Assembly: GCA_937941715.1 (NCBI GenBank)
Contig: CALDGX010000228.1
Coordinates: 1 to 64,000, forward strand
Length of the DNA: 64,000 nt
Reading direction: 5' to 3'
Source: an uncultured Chloracidobacterium sp.
GTDB lineage: Bacteria > Acidobacteriota > Blastocatellia > Pyrinomonadales > Pyrinomonadaceae
The position numbers were made by a program, and so were the translations under genes. Below the pieces are notes generated by a model, which made no database searches, was not told the origin of the DNA, and worked only from the letters and a program-made list of their open reading frames with translations. This document shows positions 42,160 through 52,700 of the stretch, in pieces. The first letter of the stretch is position 1. The number at the start of each line of letters is the position of its first letter.

Positions 42160-43539
42160 ATGGCAACCAAAACAACTTCAACCCGCAGACCGAAACGTGT
42201 CGCCGAAGAACCATCGAGCGCCGAGGCGATCGACGTATCGACCGAGCCCGCCGAGAAAAAGAATGAAGGCAGCAACGATTCGATGCTGAATCTTGCCGGA
42301 CTCAAAGATATGTCCATTAGCGAACTTACCCATATCGCTAAAGAAATGGGCATCGAGGGAGCAAGCGGACTAAGAAAGCAGGAATTGATCTTCAAGGTCC
42401 TCGCGACGCAGACCGAAAAGAGCGGACTGATATTTTCAGAGGGTGTCCTCGAAACGCTTCCCGATGGATTCGGGTTTTTGCGGGCTCCGGAGTACAACTA
42501 TCTGCCGGGCCCCGACGACATTTACGTCAGCCCGTCGCAGATACGTAAATTCGATCTGCGGACCGGCGATACGGTCTCGGGACAGATACGTCCGCCCAAG
42601 GAAGGCGAGCGTTACTTTGCCCTGATCAAGGTCGAGGCGATCAACTTTGAGGCTCCCGAGCAGTCGCGTGAAAAGGTATTTTTTGACAACCTGACACCGC
42701 TTTATCCTGACGAGAAACTGAGCATGGAGATCGAGGGTGATCCGGACAAAGTCGCTGCCCGCGTGATCGATCTGGTGACACCGATCGGCAAAGGCCAGCG
42801 CGCTCTGATCGTCGCTCCGCCGAGAACCGGTAAAACGATGCTCTTGCAGACCATCGCCAATTCGGTGACGGAGAATCATCCGGAAGTGACCCTGATCGTG
42901 TTGCTTATCGACGAACGACCGGAAGAGGTCACCGACATGCAGCGTTCCGTCAAGGGCGAGGTCATTTCTTCGACCTTTGACGAACCGCCGACCCGCCACG
43001 TGCAGGTCGCCGATATGGTGATCGAAAAAGCGAAACGCCTGGTCGAACATAAACGTGATGTCGTCATCCTGCTTGATTCGATCACCCGTCTGGCCCGGGC
43101 GCATAACTCGGTCGTGCCTCCGTCGGGCAAGATCCTCTCGGGCGGAATCGACTCGAACGCTCTGCAGCGGCCCAAGAGGTTTTTCGGGGCTGCCCGAAAT
43201 ATCGAGGAAGGCGGCAGTCTGACGATCATCGCGACGGCCCTTATCGATACCGGTTCGCGAATGGACGATGTCATTTTTGAAGAATTTAAGGGGACCGGCA
43301 ACTCCGAGATCCATCTCGACCGCCGCTTGTCCGACAAGCGTCTGTTCCCGGCCATCGATCTGCAGCGATCTGGTACCCGAAAGGAAGAACTGCTGATCGG
43401 CAAAGAGGACCTTAATAGAATTTGGGTGATGCGCCGTGTGCTGAACCCGCTTTCGCCGGTCGAACAAATGGAGGTCGTGCTCGAACGCCTCTCCAAGACT
43501 AAGACTAATGCCGAATTTTTGGCCTCGATGCAGTCATAG
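42160..43539 (+). CDS. rho: Transcription termination factor Rho
   Basis: The 459-residue protein has a short, charged N-terminal extension (about residues 1-45). The Rho N-terminal SAP-like helix region follows (LKDMSISELTHIAKEMGIEG), then an OB-type RNA-binding domain (LPDGFGFLRAPEYNYLPGPD). The ATPase has Walker A APPRTGKTMLLQ, LIDERPEEVTDM and RFFGAARN. It is a ring-shaped RNA translocase that ends transcription of untranslated RNAs. The upstream 214 bases may hold a leader for autoregulation, as seen for rho in other bacteria, but I cannot show it here. Confidence 0.97.
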   Translation: MATKTTSTRRPKRVAEEPSSAEAIDVSTEPAEKKNEGSNDSMLNLAGLKDMSISELTHIAKEMGIEGASGLRKQELIFKVLATQTEKSGLIFSEGVLETLPDGFGFLRAPEYNYLPGPDDIYVSPSQIRKFDLRTGDTVSGQIRPPKEGERYFALIKVEAINFEAPEQSREKVFFDNLTPLYPDEKLSMEIEGDPDKVAARVIDLVTPIGKGQRALIVAPPRTGKTMLLQTIANSVTENHPEVTLIVLLIDERPEEVTDMQRSVKGEVISSTFDEPPTRHVQVADMVIEKAKRLVEHKRDVVILLDSITRLARAHNSVVPPSGKILSGGIDSNALQRPKRFFGAARNIEEGGSLTIIATALIDTGSRMDDVIFEEFKGTGNSEIHLDRRLSDKRLFPAIDLQRSGTRKEELLIGKEDLNRIWVMRRVLNPLSPVEQMEVVLERLSKTKTNAEFLASMQS

Positions 43540-43561
43540 CGTCGACGGCCCTGAATATACG

Positions 43562-43608
43562 ATCGTGAATAGTGAGGAAACCGTTTGATGTTTTCTCCTA
43601 TTCACGAT
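43562..43608. repeat. Long inverted repeat between rho and glgA
   Basis: GATCGTGAATAG-TGAGGAAAC (to 43581) pairs with GTTTTCTCC-TATTCACGAT (43590-43608) to give about 19 base pairs with one bulge and an 8-base loop. A further partial copy, TTACTATTTACG (43609-43620), follows and could pair with the same left arm. There is no clean T-run, so it may be a weak rho terminator, a REP-like element or an mRNA-stabilising hairpin. Confidence 0.65.
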
Positions 43609-43630
43609 TTACTATTTACGGTCCATTTTT

Positions 43631-45055
43631 ATGAGAGTAGCCGTAATATCTGCTGAGGCAGTTCCATACTCTAAGACCGGCGGTCTGGGCGATGTCGCCG
43701 GGGCGTTGCCCAAGGCACTGCGGCAGGTCGGTATCGACGCCTTTTTGATCACGCCATGCTATTGGCAAACCAAGGGCGAATATCTATGGCACACGTCGGT
43801 CGACGATCTCTGGATAAATTGGAAAGGACGCACCGTTCGGGTAAAGGCCTTTTACAGCGAGGCAAACGGTTCGCCGGCATTCCTGCTGGACTATCCGCCG
43901 TTGTTTCATCGAGATTCTATCTACGGCTACCGCGAGGACCACGAAAGATTTGCGTTCTTTAACCACGCCGCGCTTGAGTTGATAAAGCGGCTGGGCGGCG
44001 CGCCTGATATCGTTCATCTCAATGATTGGCATTGCGGATTTGCGGCCGTCGAGCTGGCGTCCAGAAGGCGTTCTGACCCGTATTGGGGCAACACGCGAAC
44101 GGTATTTTCAATCCACAACATGGCATATCAGGGCGGGTTTGGCCTCGGCGACCTACCTTCGCTCGGGTTTACTTCAGATTTCGCCCGAAATGCGTTTAGC
44201 TTCAATGGTTATGCTTCGGCAATGAAGGCGGGACTTGAAGTTTCTGATACTCTCTCAACGGTGTCAAAACGCTACTCGCACGAGATCCAGACCGCCGAGA
44301 ACGGCTACGGCCTGGATTGGCTGACGCGTCAACGGGCCGGGAGCCTGATCGGAATAACGAACGGCGTCGATTACGAAGTTTGGGATCCGGAGACCGACCC
44401 GGAACTGCCCGCACATTTTTCGATCGATGACCTTTCAGGCAAGGCAGAATGCAAACGCGCCCTGCTTGAACGATTTCATTTGCCTATCGAATCGGACCGG
44501 CCGATATTCGCGAGCGTTACGCGATTAACGTCGCAGAAGGGCGTCGAACTGATCCGGCAGGGTGCGGGCGACATTCTGGCGGCGGGCGGCTTTTTTATCG
44601 CGCTCGGGTCGGGTGAAAAGGACTCGGAGAATTTTCTTCAGGCACTTCGCGATCATGCCCCGTCGCGGGTAGGGGTTTACATCGGGTATAATGAGAGTCT
44701 GGCCCATCTGATCGAGGCAGGAGCGGACATGTTCCTGATGCCTTCAAAGTTTGAGCCGTGCGGCTTAAACCAAATGTATTCATTGAGATACGGCACTGTG
44801 CCCATTGTTCGGGCAGTTGGCGGCCTCGATGACACGGTCGAGAACTGGAACGCTGTGACAGGCCGCGGGAACGGCTTCAAATTTGGTCCATATCAGGCGG
44901 ACAAACTGCTCGAGAAGATCTACGAAGCCAGATTTGCGTACGAAGACAAGGAATCGTGGTCACGAATTCAGCGAAATGGAATGTCGGTCGATAACTCTTG
45001 GGAGAATGCGGCAAGGAACTACGTCGAACTTTATAACTGGACACTTCTAAACTAA
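43631..45055 (+). CDS. glgA: Glycogen synthase (ADP-glucose type)
   Basis: The 474-residue GT5 glycosyltransferase has the ADP-glucose-binding KTGGLGDVAG (residues 15-24) and HNMAYQGGFGL. The C-terminal Rossmann motifs include SKFEPCGLNQMYSLRYGTVP with the catalytic glutamate, and VRAVGGLDDTV. It extends alpha-1,4-glucan chains from ADP-glucose. No other glycogen genes are adjacent. purA follows 9 bases later and may be co-transcribed. Confidence 0.97.
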   Translation: MRVAVISAEAVPYSKTGGLGDVAGALPKALRQVGIDAFLITPCYWQTKGEYLWHTSVDDLWINWKGRTVRVKAFYSEANGSPAFLLDYPPLFHRDSIYGYREDHERFAFFNHAALELIKRLGGAPDIVHLNDWHCGFAAVELASRRRSDPYWGNTRTVFSIHNMAYQGGFGLGDLPSLGFTSDFARNAFSFNGYASAMKAGLEVSDTLSTVSKRYSHEIQTAENGYGLDWLTRQRAGSLIGITNGVDYEVWDPETDPELPAHFSIDDLSGKAECKRALLERFHLPIESDRPIFASVTRLTSQKGVELIRQGAGDILAAGGFFIALGSGEKDSENFLQALRDHAPSRVGVYIGYNESLAHLIEAGADMFLMPSKFEPCGLNQMYSLRYGTVPIVRAVGGLDDTVENWNAVTGRGNGFKFGPYQADKLLEKIYEARFAYEDKESWSRIQRNGMSVDNSWENAARNYVELYNWTLLN

Positions 45056-45064
45056 AAACAGCGA

Positions 45065-46375
45065 ATGATCATCGTAATTATCGGCGCCCAGTGGGGCGAT
45101 GAAGGAAAAGGGAAGGTTGTCGATCTGTTGGCGGACCGCTTTGATATCGTTTCGCGGTATCAGGGCGGCCACAACGCCGGCCATAGCGTTTATGTTGGCG
45201 ATAAAGCCTTTGTCTTGAGGCTTTTGCCATCGGGTATCATCCACGAAGACAAAACCTGTGTTCTCGGCAACGGCATGGTCATCGACCCGAAAGCATTTTT
45301 TGAAGAGGTCGATCAGATCGCGGAAAAGGGGATTTCGGTCACGCCGGACCGGCTCAAAGTCTCGTCACGTGCACATCTGATAATGCCCTATCACCGTGCC
45401 CTTGACCACACGTCGGAAGAGCGGCTCGGAAATGAAAAGATCGGCACGACGCTCCGCGGTATAGGCCCGGCGTACGAAGACAAGGCCGGCCGGCGGGGAA
45501 TTCGCGTCGCCGACGCAATGAATCCGGACCTGCTGAAACTCCGCGTTGAGCGAAATCTGGAGGAAGCAAACCGCATTATAGTGCTATTTGGCCAGCAGCC
45601 GCTCCGGTCGGATGAGATACTCGCCGAAATCTCGCCGCTGGTCGAGCGGTTGCGGCCTTTCGTATGTGAGACTTCGCATTTTCTTGCTGAAGCCCGTAAG
45701 GCGAACAAAAAGATCCTGCTCGAAGGTGCACAAGCGACGCTGCTCGATGTCGATCACGGCACGTATCCGTATGTGACCTCGTCCAATCCGACCGCCGGCG
45801 GTGCATCGGTCGGAGCGGGCATACCGCCGCACCACATCACGGGTGTTTTGGGCATCGTTCGAACTTATGCAACGCGTGTCGGCGAAGGCCCGTTTCCGAC
45901 GGAAATGATCGATTCTGAAGAGGATATGGCGAACCTGATCCGTAAGCGGGGCAACGAATACGGGTCAGTGACGAAGCGGCCGCGACGCTGCGGTTGGTTT
46001 GACGCAGTGGCCACACGGTACGCCGCCGAATTGAACGGATTTGATTCGGTCGCATTGACCAAACTAGATGTGCTCGACGCTTTAGAAGAGGTCAAGGTGT
46101 GCGTCGGTTACGAGATCGACGGTAAACGTGTCGAAACGTTTCCTGCGGTTTCCAGCGAACTGCTCAAGATAAAGCCGATCTACGAAACGCTGCCGGGTTG
46201 GATGACCGATACGATCGGAACCACCCGGTTTGAAGACCTGCCTGAAAGGGCTCAGGCATACGTACGCTTTTTGTCCGAGCAGATCGGTACCGAGATCGGC
46301 CTGATCTCGACCGGTCCGGAACGCGATCAGACGATCATTCTCAACGAATCGGTAATGGAAGGTTGGTTCAAGTGA
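45065..46375 (+). CDS. purA: Adenylosuccinate synthetase
   Basis: The 436-residue protein has the N-terminal P-loop-like GAQWGDEGKGKVVDLLA, GGHNAGHSV, the GIGPAYEDKAGRRGIRVAD motif and GVVRTYATRVGEGPFPTE-type sequence (GIVRTYATRVGEGPFP). It joins IMP and aspartate using GTP on the way to AMP. It lies 9 bases after glgA and 6 bases before a GNAT acetyltransferase gene. Confidence 0.97.
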   Translation: MIIVIIGAQWGDEGKGKVVDLLADRFDIVSRYQGGHNAGHSVYVGDKAFVLRLLPSGIIHEDKTCVLGNGMVIDPKAFFEEVDQIAEKGISVTPDRLKVSSRAHLIMPYHRALDHTSEERLGNEKIGTTLRGIGPAYEDKAGRRGIRVADAMNPDLLKLRVERNLEEANRIIVLFGQQPLRSDEILAEISPLVERLRPFVCETSHFLAEARKANKKILLEGAQATLLDVDHGTYPYVTSSNPTAGGASVGAGIPPHHITGVLGIVRTYATRVGEGPFPTEMIDSEEDMANLIRKRGNEYGSVTKRPRRCGWFDAVATRYAAELNGFDSVALTKLDVLDALEEVKVCVGYEIDGKRVETFPAVSSELLKIKPIYETLPGWMTDTIGTTRFEDLPERAQAYVRFLSEQIGTEIGLISTGPERDQTIILNESVMEGWFK

Positions 46376-46381
46376 TCTGAA

Positions 46382-46846
46382 ATGCCGAATATTGAGATCG
46401 TATCGTTTACTGACGATTGGGCCGGCGATTTTGCCTCGCTCAATTACGAATGGATCGAAGAGTACTTTGCCGTGGAAAAGCACGACAAAGAGGTTCTCGA
46501 CGATCCGCAGACGAACGTGATCGAGCCGGGCGGCGAGATCTACATGGCGGTCGTGTCCGGACTTGCGGCCGGAACGGTAGCACTTATCCCGGCCGGTGAA
46601 GGCATCCTCGAATTGACAAAAATGGCTGTATCACCTGAATTTAGGGGAATGGGAATCGGTGACGCATTGATGGCCAAGTGCATCGAACACGCCCGAAATA
46701 GCGGGGTGCACACTATTTGGCTGGAATCGCATACCAAACTCGCCCCCGCACTCGGTCTTTATCGAAAGCACGGTTTTGTAGAGACGCCGAAAGATCCGAA
46801 TTCGCCATACTCAAGGGCAGATATACGAATGCAACTTGCCATATAA
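46382..46846 (+). CDS. GNAT-family N-acetyltransferase
   Basis: The 154-residue protein is a single GNAT domain. It has a beta-strand leading to the acetyl-CoA loop in MAVSPEFRGMGIGDALMAKC (R/Q-x-x-G-x-G/A pattern RGMGIG) and the C-terminal LGLYRKHGFVE. It transfers an acetyl group to an unknown amine. The start lies 6 bases after purA, suggesting co-transcription. Confidence 0.92.
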   Translation: MPNIEIVSFTDDWAGDFASLNYEWIEEYFAVEKHDKEVLDDPQTNVIEPGGEIYMAVVSGLAAGTVALIPAGEGILELTKMAVSPEFRGMGIGDALMAKCIEHARNSGVHTIWLESHTKLAPALGLYRKHGFVETPKDPNSPYSRADIRMQLAI

Positions 46847-46895
46847 TCCGCCAATATGTAAAATCTTCAATTCGGCTGCTAATGGCAGCGCTCGT

Positions 46896-46971
46896 GGTCC
46901 GATAGCTCAGTCGGTAGAGCAAGTGGCTTTTAACCACTGGGTCGCAGGTTCGAGTCCTGCTCGGATCACCA
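46896..46971 (+). tRNA. tRNA-Lys(UUU)
   Basis: A 76-base cloverleaf has acceptor stem GGTCCGA/TCGGATC, D-arm AGCTCAGTCGGTAGAGC, anticodon stem-loop AGTGG-CTTTTAA-CCACT with anticodon TTT at 46929-46931, and T-arm GCAGGTTCGAGTCCTGC. CCA is encoded. An intrinsic terminator follows. Confidence 0.97.
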
Positions 46972-46981
46972 TTTTTCACGG

Positions 46982-47007
46982 AAAGCACTCTTGACGGAGT
47001 GCTTTTT
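46982..47007 (+). terminator. Intrinsic terminator after tRNA-Lys
   Basis: The 9-bp stem AAAGCACTC/GAGTGCTTT (46982-46990 with 46997-47005) has a 6-base loop and a T-run. It ends the tRNA transcript. It also lies just beyond the convergent kinase gene and may work in both directions. Confidence 0.9.
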
Positions 47008-47024
47008 GTTTTGGGGGGCGCCCA

Positions 47025-49628
47025 TTACTTGATACTTGCCAGTAACTGACCCATTTCGTTGAATATTTTTTCGTCCCACTTCCCGAGAGCATTTTGTTGT
47101 TTTAATCGCTCGACGATCTGAACCGCCAGCGAAAGGCTGGCTTTTGCGTTGTCTTTTTGGCCGAGTTTCAGTTCGGTGATGCCCACGCTTTTGAGCGCCT
47201 GAGCCCAATCGCGTTGAGCGACCGAATTACGTTCGTCAAAAGCGGCAAGGGCCTTAAAGACCTCGGCCGACCTTCGATATTCTTCCAGTGCTCCGGGCAG
47301 ATTAGAAACGAACTTCTGGGCATCGCCAAGGCGCGTGTAAAGCGTTCCGAGGTCGTCCTGATAGACGCGGTTTCGCGGCTCGCGTTCGATCAATTCGAGG
47401 ATCGTTCGCTCCGATTCACGGAGCGCACCAAATCCCTCGTCATTTCGCTTTACCAGCATCAGGATATTGCCATAACGCGATAGTGCCTTTGCCAGATTTT
47501 GACGGGCCTGCGTGTCGGCGGGATCGGTAACGGAACTCGTACGGGCAACGTCAAGGGCCTGTTTACTGTATATTAGCGAAAGGTCGTTCTTGATGCTCTC
47601 AAGCGTACTGGACGCCTGGGTGTAGACGATGTACACCGTGCGTTGAATGTTCGAATCATTGGGATATCTGGCACGCAGATCATCAGCCATCGACACGGCC
47701 TTTTGGTTCTCGATCTCGGCCTCGGCCTGCTTATCGTCCCACGAAAGAGCGTTGCCGAGATATGCGGTCGCTAGTGCGGTCATTCGAGCCACTTCCGGGT
47801 CACTGCGGTCCATTTTTTCAAGGTCAGCGATGACCTGTCTGAAGATCGGGACCGCTATCGTGTATTGATTGTTGATCGCGTTAATATGCCCGAAATCGAT
47901 CGCGGCGTCGGCGCTGGCTTTTTCAATGTCTGCCGAACCGGGAAACTCGGCGATCAATCCCTTGTACAGCTCAAGCGAGTGCTCCGAGTCCGCCACCGCC
48001 TGCCTGATCTCACCCTGGGCAAACCTGATCGCTGCCAGTTCACGGTAGCTGGATGCGATCTCGACGCGCAGGTCCCTGGTCAGCGGCAATCGCTCGAACA
48101 GCGAGATCGCTTTTGAATAGGTCTCGATCGCTCCGGCAAAGTCACTTAGATTCGGCTTCGAGGGATTTCCCTGAAGATCGCCTACCTTTCGGTAAGCTCG
48201 GGCGAGTTCGGTCTGGAGTGTGGTGTCGGCGGCTTCGGTCGCAAGACTGTCGAGATAGCCAAGAGCCTTGAGTACGACCAGTTCACGAGCGTCGGTCGAC
48301 CCCGGAAGCCGCTCGATCCTGGGGGCGATCTCAAAAAGGAGGGAATTTGAAAGACTTCGAACGTCCTGAAATCGTTTTTCTGCCCGATCGCGTTCCTGCC
48401 GAGCGACGTTGGCCTGCCACAAAGCGAAGGCGAGCCCGGTTACGAGCGAGATGAGTATCAATAAGCCGGCGGAAACGGCGATCTTATTACGCCGAAGGAA
48501 TTTGTCGGCCCGATAACCAAGTGTGTTAGGTCGGGCTGAGACCGGCAAGCCATTCAAATGGCGCTCGATATCATCGGCCAGATCTTCGACGGTCTTGTAT
48601 CTTCGCTCAGGCTCTTTTCTAAGCGCCATCAAGACGACATTGTCGATATCGCCCTTTAAGTACTTGGTCGGATGTCCGCCGGCCTTATCCGTGCCGCCCC
48701 TTGCCAAGGTACTCGGCGCGACCGGTTCAAGAGTGCTGATGGTCGCATAGATCTCATCCAACTTCTTGTTTTCAAGGTCCAGCGGCTTGGCTCCGGTAAG
48801 CAGCTCGTACAGGACGACACCGAGTGAGTAAATATCGCTTGCGGTCGTGATCGCTTTGCCGGTTATTTGTTCCGGTGATGCGTACGCCGGCGTGAAGGCG
48901 AATACAGCGGTCTGTGTTTCGTCTCTATCATTTTCGAACGCTTTTGCCAGGCCAAAGTCGAGCAGTTTGGGCTCGCCCTCGGCATTGATCAAGATGTTTG
49001 ACGGCTTGATGTCGCGGTGAACGACCAGATTTCGATGGGCATAGGACACAGCAGAACAGACCTTAAGAAACAGCCGAAGCCGATCCTTCAGCGACAGATC
49101 TGCGGCCTCGGCGTACTCGGTCAAAGGCAAACCCTCGATGTACTCCATCGCAATGAACGGTTCGCCGCGTTCGCTGACGCCGCCGTCGTGCAGTGCCGCG
49201 ATATTAGGATGGCTCAGGCCGGCAAGGATCTGACGCTCGCGGCGAAACCGCTCGATTATCGCGGCATCGGCGATCGACTGCCGCACGAGCTTAAGAGCGA
49301 CAGTCTGTTCGAATTCGCCGTCGGCACGCTCCGCCAGAAATACCGTTCCCATACCGCCGTGTCCTATCTCGCGGACGATCCGGTAGTTCCCAAATCGTGT
49401 CCCGATCATATCTGCGGAGGTTTCGCTCAACTTCGCCCGAAGGTCGATGCGGTGGTCCTCGATCAGATCGCGACCTGAATCGGCGGCGTCAAGTAGAGAC
49501 ATCACCTCGTCGGCCAAAGCGATATCGCCGTCGCAGGATGCTTCTAAGAAGGCACGGCGCTCCGCATTTGGCAGTTCCAGTGCCTGCGCAAAAAGCGATT
49601 TGACTCTTTCACGATCGAATTCTCGCAT
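47025..49628 (-). CDS. Ser/Thr protein kinase with membrane anchor and TPR sensor tail
   Basis: The 867-residue protein starts with a small helical region (EFDRERVKSLFAQALELPNA). A Hanks-type kinase domain follows at about residues 76-350, with the glycine loop IGHGGMGTVFLAE, VAIK-type lysine in VALKLV, catalytic HRDIKPSNILI, and DFGLAKA. One transmembrane helix lies at about residues 385-407. The C-terminal part, about 450 residues outside the membrane, is made of TPR-like helices (KQALDVARTSSVTDPADTQA). The family is common in Acidobacteriota next to TIGR02999-type sigma factors. On the same strand such a sigma gene lies upstream, but the giant gene at 49771 is between. Confidence 0.95.
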   Translation of the reverse strand: MREFDRERVKSLFAQALELPNAERRAFLEASCDGDIALADEVMSLLDAADSGRDLIEDHRIDLRAKLSETSADMIGTRFGNYRIVREIGHGGMGTVFLAERADGEFEQTVALKLVRQSIADAAIIERFRRERQILAGLSHPNIAALHDGGVSERGEPFIAMEYIEGLPLTEYAEAADLSLKDRLRLFLKVCSAVSYAHRNLVVHRDIKPSNILINAEGEPKLLDFGLAKAFENDRDETQTAVFAFTPAYASPEQITGKAITTASDIYSLGVVLYELLTGAKPLDLENKKLDEIYATISTLEPVAPSTLARGGTDKAGGHPTKYLKGDIDNVVLMALRKEPERRYKTVEDLADDIERHLNGLPVSARPNTLGYRADKFLRRNKIAVSAGLLILISLVTGLAFALWQANVARQERDRAEKRFQDVRSLSNSLLFEIAPRIERLPGSTDARELVVLKALGYLDSLATEAADTTLQTELARAYRKVGDLQGNPSKPNLSDFAGAIETYSKAISLFERLPLTRDLRVEIASSYRELAAIRFAQGEIRQAVADSEHSLELYKGLIAEFPGSADIEKASADAAIDFGHINAINNQYTIAVPIFRQVIADLEKMDRSDPEVARMTALATAYLGNALSWDDKQAEAEIENQKAVSMADDLRARYPNDSNIQRTVYIVYTQASSTLESIKNDLSLIYSKQALDVARTSSVTDPADTQARQNLAKALSRYGNILMLVKRNDEGFGALRESERTILELIEREPRNRVYQDDLGTLYTRLGDAQKFVSNLPGALEEYRRSAEVFKALAAFDERNSVAQRDWAQALKSVGITELKLGQKDNAKASLSLAVQIVERLKQQNALGKWDEKIFNEMGQLLASIK

Positions 49629-49770
49629 TGGATAACAACAAATTTACGCAATTATACATCGACACCCGATTCGAAAGAAAAAAATCTGGTGATTGGGCGC
49701 TTTTGGCTCATTTCTACGCCCTATTAGGTAGATACAGAACTATTTGTGCCTCGGATAGGGAGATTTTGTC

Positions 49771-52700
49771 ATGAAACAGACCCAGCGGAAACGTGTCTTT
49801 AATAACTACATACTGTTAATTGCGGTAGCGCTATTTTGTGCGGCCGGATTTGCGGTTCCACGTTTCATTTTGCCTGAGGCTGTATCGGCGGAGAATGACG
49901 AACTTGTCTTACGAGGGCCAAAACAGTCGCAGCCGACCACAACTACGTCGCAAACCTCCGGACATAGTTACGGGCAGGGCACCTCGCTGCCGGGCATTCT
50001 CGCGTTTACCCGCGGCAGCTATTATCAACCGAATGTCGATAGCATTTCTGACATTGGCGGAAACAATGATGCGAGGGTACTCAGTTACCTGGGCGACGAT
50101 ATGCCGGTTTTTTCACCGGACGGAAACAAAGTGCTTTTTCGGAGCCGCCGAGATGGCGATCTGTTCTCAAATACCTTCTACCTGTATTCGATGAATTCGG
50201 ACGGCTCCGATCAGGTTCGGCTTGCCGAAATGCCGGACTTCTATACGAGCTTTTCTTATTCAGCTGATTCGACAAAGGTCATTTACATCAAGAACGGTAA
50301 TATCTGGCGAGTGAATGCCGACGGTACTTCGAACACGGAAGTTCTCGACTTATCAGAAGAGATCCGACTTCCAAAGTACTCGCCTGACGGCACGAAGATC
50401 GTTTTCTTATATGAATCGAAACTTTGGACCATGGATCCGGACGGTACTAACGCTGCGGATCTTGGGATGAATGAATACACGGAGCAATTCGACCTTTCGC
50501 CGGACGGTTCCAAGATCGCGTTTGGATCGAACAGTGAGATATTCACGATCAATTTCGACGGGACCAATGAGACAAAGATAATCGACGATGATAGCGAAGG
50601 GTACTATCTAGCGAATCCGAAATATTCGCCGGACGGAACGAAGTTGTTGATGACGTGCCAGGGCATTAATCAGGATCAATGGAGCAACATTTGTACGTCT
50701 GATGCGAATGGCAACTCTTTTTCACCGCTGATTGGCACGTCTTCTGAGCGAACATTCCCAGCATGGGCCCCGAACAGTGCTGCTATCGCCTTCGTTACTC
50801 AAGATACAAATACGAACGTCTACAGCATTGAGGTCGCAGTTCTCGGGCAAATGCCGGTGGTGATCCGGAACGCGGAGAATAACGATAATATTTTCGACCT
50901 TGCATGGCAGCCAGACTGCACACTGGTCGGCGTCCCGACTCCGATGCCAACTCCGACGGCGACACCAACACCGCTTTCGGGGCTGATATCGGAGTGGAAT
51001 GCAAACGCATCGAACGCTGATGATTCGATCGGCACAAACCACGGGCAGTTTTTAGACGGGGCTGCTTTGACGGCACTTGGCAAGGTGGGATACGGATTCT
51101 ATTTCGGCGGCGACGGCGGATACATCAACATTCCTGACGACGACACGCTCGATGTGCAAACGGGCGATTACACGGTTTCGGCTTGGTTCAGTCCGACGGC
51201 CGCTGCTGAACATTACGTAGTCGGGAAGGGGGCGTGCGGGGAAAATTCTTCCAATTTTTATATTGGTGTTGACGAAAATTTCGTGCCGTTCATGGACATA
51301 AGTCACTCGAGCGGAGGCTCGCGTGTCGGCTCATGGGGCGGCCCGCTCAGCACAAACACCTGGCATCACCTCCTGCTTCGAAAACAGGGTACGAACTTAC
51401 GGCTTTATGTGAACGGCAGCCTGGCGGCCGACCATCAGGAAACGCAACCGATGATGATCGGAACCCAGCCATTCACAATCGGCAAAGGTGACGGGTGCAC
51501 TCCACCGCAACTCACCACAAATGGCGGCGTGGATGAGGTGCGCCTTTACGGGCGAGCCCTGACCGAAACAGAGATCGGTGATATTTTTGGCGGTTCTGCT
51601 TTGGCTTCGCGAGCAACCGGCTCGAACTGCCAGCCGCACGCCGACCCGAGCTTTGGAATGTGGGTAGAATTTCCGCATCCGATAGCGGCCGGCCGGAATG
51701 GCAACATCAGTATTCGATTGGATGAACCGGCACCGCCGGGGGGCACCTTGATCAACCTGACGTATCCGAACTCGTCGGTTGTAAACGGCCCGTCAACGAT
51801 CACCGTTCCCGAATATAACAACGGCTTCCTGTTGCCGGTCAGCACTGCGTTAGGCTCTGTTTTCAATAGCGGTGACGTGATCGCGACGCTCGGCAGCGAG
51901 ACTTCGCGGGTGACCGTTACAGTTGCTCCCGCGGCACCCGAGATCACTGTTTCTGATCTGTCTGCCCCTTCGCCGGTCAGTATTTTGCAGAATTTCACAG
52001 CGTCGTGGCGGATCACAAACAACGGCCAGGCACCGACAAATAACTACCGTCAGGATACGCTGTACATCTCAACCGACGATGTTTTGTTCAATAGCCCGAA
52101 CGACGTCGTCGTCGGCAGAAAATACGAGAACGGAGCCTCGATCGCTCCCGGAGCGTTTCGTGATGTGACCTTTAACGAAGTCAACATTCCCGCGTCGGCT
52201 ATTCCTGCCGATGGAACTTATTACCTATTCGTTTATGCGGGCGACGGTGGAACTGTCAACGAGCGGAATGGAAATTGGAACGACAATTCGATCGGTATTC
52301 CGATCACCGTGAATCGAAATCTCCCGGATCTGATCGCTCAGAATATATCCGCCCCGACTGAGGTCGAACCTCGGACCAATTTCACGATCACGTGGGATGC
52401 AAAAAACCAAGGCAGCGCTGCAACGCTGACCCCGTTTCGTCAGGACATTTATTACTCATTCGACCAAACCGTGGGTAATGGCGATGATCTGCTGTTAACT
52501 CAGCGATTCGACCCGATCATGGGCATCGGCGAAGTGCGTTCGTATAGTCAACAGTATTTCTTCAACACGCTGCCGGTGAGGCCGTCGAGCGATGGAATGT
52601 TCTACGTCAAGGTGGACGCGGCAAACCAGGTTTACGAGGACGCTCCCGGCGGACCGGCCGAAACAAACAACGTTACGTCATTTGCCTCGCGGTTTGAATA

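Noticed and set aside
42436..43467. 343-codon antisense frame in rho
   Set aside because: Mirror of a strongly conserved gene; no ribosome site and no protein family features.
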